A stretch of DNA of 64,000 nt from Spirochaetota bacterium (lineage in GTDB: Bacteria; Spirochaetota; Spirochaetia; Treponematales; Treponemataceae): assembly GCA_023398165.1 (NCBI GenBank), contig JAEWSQ010000007.1:1-64000 (forward strand), given 5' to 3'. Made by a program: the position numbers and the translations under genes. Below the pieces are notes generated by a model. The model saw only the letters and a list, made by a program, of their open reading frames with translations. It was not told the origin of the DNA and made no database searches. The stretch's first letter is position 1, and each line of letters opens with the position of its first letter. Of this stretch, positions 59,122 through 64,000 are shown piece by piece.

Positions 59122-60336
59122 ATGAAAAAAATACTCTTAACAATATGTGCAGTTTTATGTGTCCTTTCACCGCTTGCTTCTTTGGATTTCGGCCTTAACA
59201 TAGGAGACATTACCGACTATTCAAAAATAAGTCAAAATGAAATCAGTCAGACAAATACTGCCTCTTTATGGCTTACTGCTCCAATAAAGGATTTTACATT
59301 TGCAGGTTCCATCGTGTATAAATTTAATTACACATGGAATCCGCTAACGCAGACTGTGAAACCGTTCCAGATCGATGTGGGCAGCCTTGAATTCGGCGGT
59401 TTCTTTGTTCTTCCGGGAACAAATCCAAGCGGCATCAGATTTGATGCCGGCCGCATACAGGCCTCAGATATTACCGGCAGAGTTTTTTCAGCAAAAAGCG
59501 ACGGTTTCAATGCTGCATGGATATATAAAAATATTACACTGGGATCACAGCTGTACTTTAACGGTTTAACACTCAAGAATAACAGCGTTATTTCTCTTTC
59601 TCCTCAGGATGCTCTGGATAAGGCGAATGCAGCCGTACTGTTCGGCGCTCCGCGCATTGTCTATTCAGTGTATGCTCTCTTTCAGGAGTTTGCCCTGCGG
59701 CAGAGCTTTAATGTGGAAGTAATGGGTCAAAACGACCTTCGTCCTGCCGCTGATCCGAGAGTTCATTCTTATTATGGAATTGCGCGTTTGTCAGGTCCTC
59801 TTGCCTCTGTGTTCCGCTATTCTCTTGGTTCAAGTTTTTCTGTACTGCAGAGTAATCAGACATTTACGTTTGCCCAGCTCATACTTGCAAACATTAGTCT
59901 GCGTATTCCGTCTGCAAAGACAAATCTGACTCTAAGCGGCATATATACCATGCCCTGGGGAACGGGAAATACCGCAGGTTTCGTACCGGTAAACGCACAG
60001 AGTGTATCGGTCGTATTCCCGGAATTAAAACACAACACCGTAACATTCATAGGTTTTGAAGCTGCCTGGCAGCCTGCTTCATTCTTCTCAGGCGGTGTAA
60101 AAACGAATGCATATTTAAAACAAAATCCGACATCTCTTCCCTTAAGCGTACTCAGATCGGATTCAACTTCTCCATTTGTTGGAACAGAGTTATCACTATA
60201 TGGAAGTTTTATTGTAAGCAGCGAGTTCAGCTTCATGGTTTCTTCGGGACTGTTTATTATAAATCCATTAGCCGTTACAGAGGGGACAAATATAGCACCT
60301 TTTAGACTTTCGGTTTCTGCTACCTTGAAAATCTAA
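59122..60336 (+). CDS. Outer-membrane beta-barrel protein
   Basis: A 404-residue exported protein; signal peptide MKKILLTICAVLCVLSPLAS, then LDFGLNIGDITDYS. Alternating amphipathic strands run throughout (DFTFAGSIVYKFNYTWN, FLSLSVSATLKI-type end: APFRLSVSATLKI). About 16 strands would fit. A plausible porin or export channel for the products of the same operon. The ATG has AGGAAA upstream and sits 1 nt after the previous stop. Confidence 0.7.
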   Translation: MKKILLTICAVLCVLSPLASLDFGLNIGDITDYSKISQNEISQTNTASLWLTAPIKDFTFAGSIVYKFNYTWNPLTQTVKPFQIDVGSLEFGGFFVLPGTNPSGIRFDAGRIQASDITGRVFSAKSDGFNAAWIYKNITLGSQLYFNGLTLKNNSVISLSPQDALDKANAAVLFGAPRIVYSVYALFQEFALRQSFNVEVMGQNDLRPAADPRVHSYYGIARLSGPLASVFRYSLGSSFSVLQSNQTFTFAQLILANISLRIPSAKTNLTLSGIYTMPWGTGNTAGFVPVNAQSVSVVFPELKHNTVTFIGFEAAWQPASFFSGGVKTNAYLKQNPTSLPLSVLRSDSTSPFVGTELSLYGSFIVSSEFSFMVSSGLFIINPLAVTEGTNIAPFRLSVSATLKI

Positions 60337-60359
60337 AACCCTTCGTTTTGGAGGCAACT

Positions 60360-61139
60360 ATGAGAAAGATTGTATTACTCATGCTGATGGCTTTCTTAAG
60401 CGCAGCCGTAATCTCACAGGAAGCAAAAATAAAAAGTGTTAAGGGTAAGGTTGAATGCAGCTCTGACGGGGAAACCTGGTATCCTGCAGAAGTAAACAAA
60501 ACCTTAAAAGCCGGCGACTTTATTTCGACAAGTTTTAAAAGCACTGCGGTTCTTGTGGTAAATGATTCTATTATCAACGTAAAACCGCTGACCCGCATGT
60601 CGATTGAAGACTTATCCAAGTCCTCAAAGGGACCGCAGACAGAGCTGTATCTTGTTTCCGGTAAGGTTCAAGTCGAGGTCAAACCTTCTCAAAAAGGCGA
60701 AGTAACTACCTTTACCGTAAAAAGCGCTATGGCTACCGCATCGGTGCGCGGGACCGGTTTTGAATTTGATGGTGAAAATCTTCTTGTAAATCACGGCTCT
60801 GTTAAAATAAATGACACTCTGGGTATAACCCGAACGGTAAAAGGCGGCGAATATGGAAACAGCGGTTCGCGCGGTAAGATGCCCGAAGCTGTTGCGGTAA
60901 AAAAACCGGCTGCGCCGCTGCTGACTAAAAATGATACCGCCGAAGATATTGAAAAAGCCGTTGAAAAGCTGATAGAAACACTGCTGACAGGTTCACCTGA
61001 AGAGTTAAGCATAGTAGCAGGCGAATTTGCACCGGAAACTGCACCCGGCGGAAAGCCGTCGGCTGAACAGCTGCTTCAGGAAATAGCTCAAAGTACTGAT
61101 CAGGGTTCTGTTTCTCAAGTTACAGTTACCATAAAGTAG
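60360..61139 (+). CDS. Periplasmic FecR-domain protein
   Basis: A 259-residue exported protein (signal peptide MRKIVLLMLMAFLSAAVIS). Residues about 22-165 are a FecR domain: KSVKGKVECSSDG, LKAGDFISTSFKSTAVLVV, TELYLVSGKVQVEV, FTVKSAMATASVRGTGFEF. It lacks the membrane anchor and cytoplasmic anti-sigma part of classical FecR, and no ECF sigma gene is nearby, so it is probably structural or carbohydrate-binding. The tail is helical and acidic. GGAGG fixes the ATG at 60360. Confidence 0.85.
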   Translation: MRKIVLLMLMAFLSAAVISQEAKIKSVKGKVECSSDGETWYPAEVNKTLKAGDFISTSFKSTAVLVVNDSIINVKPLTRMSIEDLSKSSKGPQTELYLVSGKVQVEVKPSQKGEVTTFTVKSAMATASVRGTGFEFDGENLLVNHGSVKINDTLGITRTVKGGEYGNSGSRGKMPEAVAVKKPAAPLLTKNDTAEDIEKAVEKLIETLLTGSPEELSIVAGEFAPETAPGGKPSAEQLLQEIAQSTDQGSVSQVTVTIK

Positions 61140-61152
61140 CAGGAGGTACACT

Positions 61153-62172
61153 ATGAAAAAAGCATTTATTTTTGCATGTTGTATAGCATGTGCTTTAGTA
61201 CTGTTTTCCTGCGATGCAGGGGCATTGTATACGGGGAACAGCGTTGTTACTGTGGAGATTCAGCCTCTCATTTCAAATAGTAAGAGTTTTTCATCATCAA
61301 GGGCAGTACTTTCTCTTACAAACCAGACCGTAACGCTTACCGTAAATTCCGAAGGTTCAGGAAAATCTCAAAATCTTACCTATGACGCAGCATCGGGTGT
61401 GTATAACGGTTCGGTGATGGTAAAAACAGGTTCCTCCTGTACCTTTACCGTAGAATGCAAAGATTCTGAGGGGAATGTGTATGTTAAGGGAACCTCACAA
61501 AAAAAAGTTGAAACTCCGTCAGATTCGGTAAGTATTACACTCGCTCCGGTCATAAGTGCTGAAACAAAGACGGTTACTTCTCCTTTTTTCCAGTTTCCGT
61601 TTGATGCCGTGAAAACAGGACAAGTGAGTGTCGTGAAGTTCGCTCCTGTGTGGAATTCTTCCATTGTGTGCTACCCTTCAGCACTCTATGACGCTTTATT
61701 TGTCGTCTGCGATGAAAGCGGCAATACACTATCGAGCGGCTCAGGCGAGTGGACCATGGCTCCCGGATCGGTAGTATATTTACTCATTTCACCTGCTGCA
61801 GAAGATCCTTTGCTTGTTGTCTGGTGCGACATTCCTCTTGTTGACTTTAGTTTTGATGTTGAAGACCCCGGGAAGCCTTTCATAACAAGTCAGAGCGGAC
61901 TTACTAACCTTCAATTGACCAGCACCCTGCAGCTGACTGCTTCACCTCCGCTTCTTTCTATCGAAACCTATGATGAATATAAGTGGATTCTAAAAAACCG
62001 GGTTCTTAAAGAATCTTCAGGACCGTCACTTTCATTGTTATTGAGCGATCACAGCGATCTTATTATCTATGGTGAAAATTCAATTACTTTAGCCTACCGT
62101 AAAGGTTCTTTGTGGTATTCAGCAGTAATCACGTTTACTGTTGCAGAAAAAGGAGCCTCAAATGAAAAATAA
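61153..62172 (+). CDS. Lipoprotein of the FecR operon
   Basis: A 339-residue lipoprotein (lipobox LFSC, Cys20). The early part looks like beta-sandwich material (TVTLTVNSEGSGKSQNLTY, SCTFTVECKDSEGNVYVKG), and the C-terminal 80 residues again resemble an Ig-like module (QLTASPPLLSIETYDEYKWIL). It may be surface-exposed. RBS AGGAGG. Its end overlaps the next lipoprotein gene by 11 bp. Confidence 0.65.
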   Translation: MKKAFIFACCIACALVLFSCDAGALYTGNSVVTVEIQPLISNSKSFSSSRAVLSLTNQTVTLTVNSEGSGKSQNLTYDAASGVYNGSVMVKTGSSCTFTVECKDSEGNVYVKGTSQKKVETPSDSVSITLAPVISAETKTVTSPFFQFPFDAVKTGQVSVVKFAPVWNSSIVCYPSALYDALFVVCDESGNTLSSGSGEWTMAPGSVVYLLISPAAEDPLLVVWCDIPLVDFSFDVEDPGKPFITSQSGLTNLQLTSTLQLTASPPLLSIETYDEYKWILKNRVLKESSGPSLSLLLSDHSDLIIYGENSITLAYRKGSLWYSAVITFTVAEKGASNEK

Positions 62173-64000
62173 AATAGTACTAGTATCAGTTGTAGTATCT
62201 TTTTGCATCATCGCATCCGGCTGTTCAAACCTCTTTTCAATGCTCTTTGAGCCGATTGAACAAAAAGAGACAGCAGAAACATCGGTTCAGATTCTTCTAA
62301 AAAACACAGGATCGGATGATTCCTCCCGTGTCATTGCACCCCCTAAAAAAGATTTAGCCGTTACGTTGACCGTAACAAAAACAGCCTTTCCCTCAGACAG
62401 CTTTGTCATAAATACTCTTGAAAAAGGTGAAACCGGAATAATTATACCCCTCGAAGAAGGCGTTGAATATAGAATTGACGCTCAGGCTATAACACCTTCA
62501 GGCGCTGTACTTCTTTCGGGAACATCGACCGGAACTCCTAAAAAAGGCGAGAATATTGTAGTCATAGACATGGGCTACACAAGAACTGCAGGCGGGAAGG
62601 GCAGCCTTCTGGTACAGTATAAGGTATCGGCTGATATTGGAAAAAAAATACGGGCGGAGCTTATTCCTCTGTCGGGCGGGGATACTATTACCTGTACTGC
62701 AGCCGAGTGCGTGTATGATGAAAATACATCGCTTCTTACGGTTAAAAAAGCCGATATTCCTTCCGGAACGTATATTTTCAGCCTGATATTTGCTCATGAA
62801 CGCGGCGACATGTATTTAAATATAGACCCTGTCGTAGAAATAGCTGACAATTTTGAATCGGGTGCGGCAGAAATACTGACGTTAAATTCTGCAGACTTCA
62901 TTAAAGCGGGAAACCTGTATTATGTAGCGGATGCTGCAAATACTACTGTAAAAGCCGGAAATTCGGGGCTGTATGCTTCGGTACCGGTAACGCTTGAGAC
63001 AGCTGTTATGAGTATTAACAGCAACCCGAATGTCAGTACGCAAAATCCTGCTAAAATAGTGCTTTTGGAAAACGTTTCATATAAGACTCCTATGAGTCCT
63101 GATTATCCGGGATTATGTTTTGTGAAAGATACGATAGTAACTTCTGCCGGCAGCGAAGTCCGGTCTATAACATTGGCTGAGAATGTTGATATAGTATTTA
63201 TAATCGGCATTGATACTTCATATGCAGCAGTAAACGGCATACAGCCTGTCTCGGCGCATGTAATCCTTGAGAACATTATTGTTCAGGGAGTAATAAAAGA
63301 CGGCGGCGATGTTGATAATACGTATAAAACTGATGGAACACAGAACGCAGCTTCCTTTGATGATCCCCTTTATTATGCAGCATCCGGTTTAGTCGGGATA
63401 TATAACGGCAAACTGACTCTTGCAAAAGGCTCCATGCTCCAAAATAATGCACTGCCTCTGAAAGTCACGATAGAAGGTACTACGCAGGATTCAAAAGGAG
63501 CTGGTGTAAAAATAGAAAAAGAGGGAAGCCTTACACTAGACGGCGGAACAATCCGCAACTGTACAGCAGCTTACGGCGGCGGAGTGTATGTTTCAGAAAG
63601 CGGCAGTATAGAGTTTATAAGCGGAAAAATTACGGAAAATGCAAACTGCTATACGATTTACTCATCATCTGAGTACCTGACGTATTATCCTGGTATAACG
63701 TATGCTGAGTACCTGACCAGGGCTGCACAAGATGCTTCAAGAACTCCCAACGGCGGTGCAGTATTTTTTTATAAGTTCGACAAGGGTGTAATGGATTCTG
63801 CCTCTGCTTCCTGGGATTCATGGTTCAGCGCATTAAAAACGGTTTGTGTAAACAACATGCATAAGGGGCCGGATTGTGCTGCTACAGTATATTCTATTAC
63901 AACAGAGGCTGCTCTTGCAGATGCGGTTAAAAAAACCGCATTGGGAGGGGTGTATGCAGAAATGGACAGCGGCTCTCTTACAATTACCCTCAGCGCACCC
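62162..64000 (+). CDS. Large lipoprotein with beta-helix repeats (runs off the window)
   Basis: The frame is open from ATG 62162 to base 64000 (613 codons) without a stop. Lipobox IASGC (Cys21). Residues about 35-260 are beta-sandwich-like and similar in style to the preceding lipoprotein (SVQILLKNTGSDDSS, then VDMGYTR-type strands). From about residue 360 on there are right-handed beta-helix features: VGIYNGKLTLAKGSMLQNN, GSLTLDGGTIRNCTAAYGGG and GSIEFISGKITENAN. Such treponemal proteins are usually long surface polypeptides. Function unknown. Confidence 0.7.
   Translation, partial: MKNKIVLVSVVVSFCIIASGCSNLFSMLFEPIEQKETAETSVQILLKNTGSDDSSRVIAPPKKDLAVTLTVTKTAFPSDSFVINTLEKGETGIIIPLEEGVEYRIDAQAITPSGAVLLSGTSTGTPKKGENIVVIDMGYTRTAGGKGSLLVQYKVSADIGKKIRAELIPLSGGDTITCTAAECVYDENTSLLTVKKADIPSGTYIFSLIFAHERGDMYLNIDPVVEIADNFESGAAEILTLNSADFIKAGNLYYVADAANTTVKAGNSGLYASVPVTLETAVMSINSNPNVSTQNPAKIVLLENVSYKTPMSPDYPGLCFVKDTIVTSAGSEVRSITLAENVDIVFIIGIDTSYAAVNGIQPVSAHVILENIIVQGVIKDGGDVDNTYKTDGTQNAASFDDPLYYAASGLVGIYNGKLTLAKGSMLQNNALPLKVTIEGTTQDSKGAGVKIEKEGSLTLDGGTIRNCTAAYGGGVYVSESGSIEFISGKITENANCYTIYSSSEYLTYYPGITYAEYLTRAAQDASRTPNGGAVFFYKFDKGVMDSASASWDSWFSALKTVCVNNMHKGPDCAATVYSITTEAALADAVKKTALGGVYAEMDSGSLTITLSAP

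Overview
The window is a chromosomal segment of a spirochaete, most likely a Treponema. The reasons are a class I lysyl-tRNA synthetase, a short 594-residue AlaRS without the usual C-terminal region, and a groES standing apart from groEL. From memory, the run alaS, SurA/PpiC-like foldase, nusB, TPR protein, groES, sigma factor also matches a block at the end of the T. pallidum map (TP1017 to TP1012). The arsenic, Bce-type, CopA and GH130 loci point to a larger host-associated or environmental Treponema rather than the reduced syphilis agent.

Layout. 1-12.5 kb: the end of a ppdK-type gene, then alaS-foldase-nusB-TPR lipoprotein, groES facing a group-2 sigma factor plus a HAD phosphatase, then recG and yggT (read leftward). 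12.5-22 kb: dnaE heads the recG/yggT operon; then a secreted protein, an acyltransferase-like/DUF6320 pair, lysS and rubrerythrin. 22-24.7 kb: an FN3 lipoprotein, a small secreted protein and two non-coding blocks full of hairpins and repeats, including a perfect 87-bp duplication. 24.7-30 kb: copper ATPase, class III cyclase with an unusual domain order, enolase. 30-37.8 kb: an ABC importer resembling treponemal RfuABCD, ArfB, a DUF1295 protein and a GH130 phosphorylase. 38-41 kb: an outer-membrane barrel, an orphan Hpt protein, a Cys-rich protein and a serine beta-lactamase-like protein. 41.2-46.2 kb: an eight-gene arsenic/redox operon. 46.3-48.8 kb: a ferredoxin-like protein divergent from a Crp-type and a WYL-type regulator. 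48.8-53.8 kb: a histone H1-like protein, a DUF3795-GyrI-YoaP operon, a LMW phosphatase, a pentapeptide protein and a CE2-like esterase. 53.9-58.5 kb: a complete BceRSAB-type sensing/resistance operon. 58.6-64 kb: a five-gene envelope operon (SLH-like protein, barrel, FecR-domain protein, two lipoproteins), cut by the window end.

The main observations are these. A near-perfect sigma-54 promoter precedes the alternative sigma factor gene, which suggests an RpoN-driven sigma cascade like that of Borrelia. Six genes (alaS, dnaE, lysS, a hypothetical, an Hpt gene, an esterase) have sigma-70 promoters whose -10 box lies only 6-8 nt before the start codon, which implies leaderless mRNAs. The arsenic operon couples efflux pumps to CcdA and two thioredoxin-like proteins. 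The FecR/barrel/beta-helix operon looks like a surface-structure locus of unknown purpose. All functional calls come from reading motifs; no database search was run.
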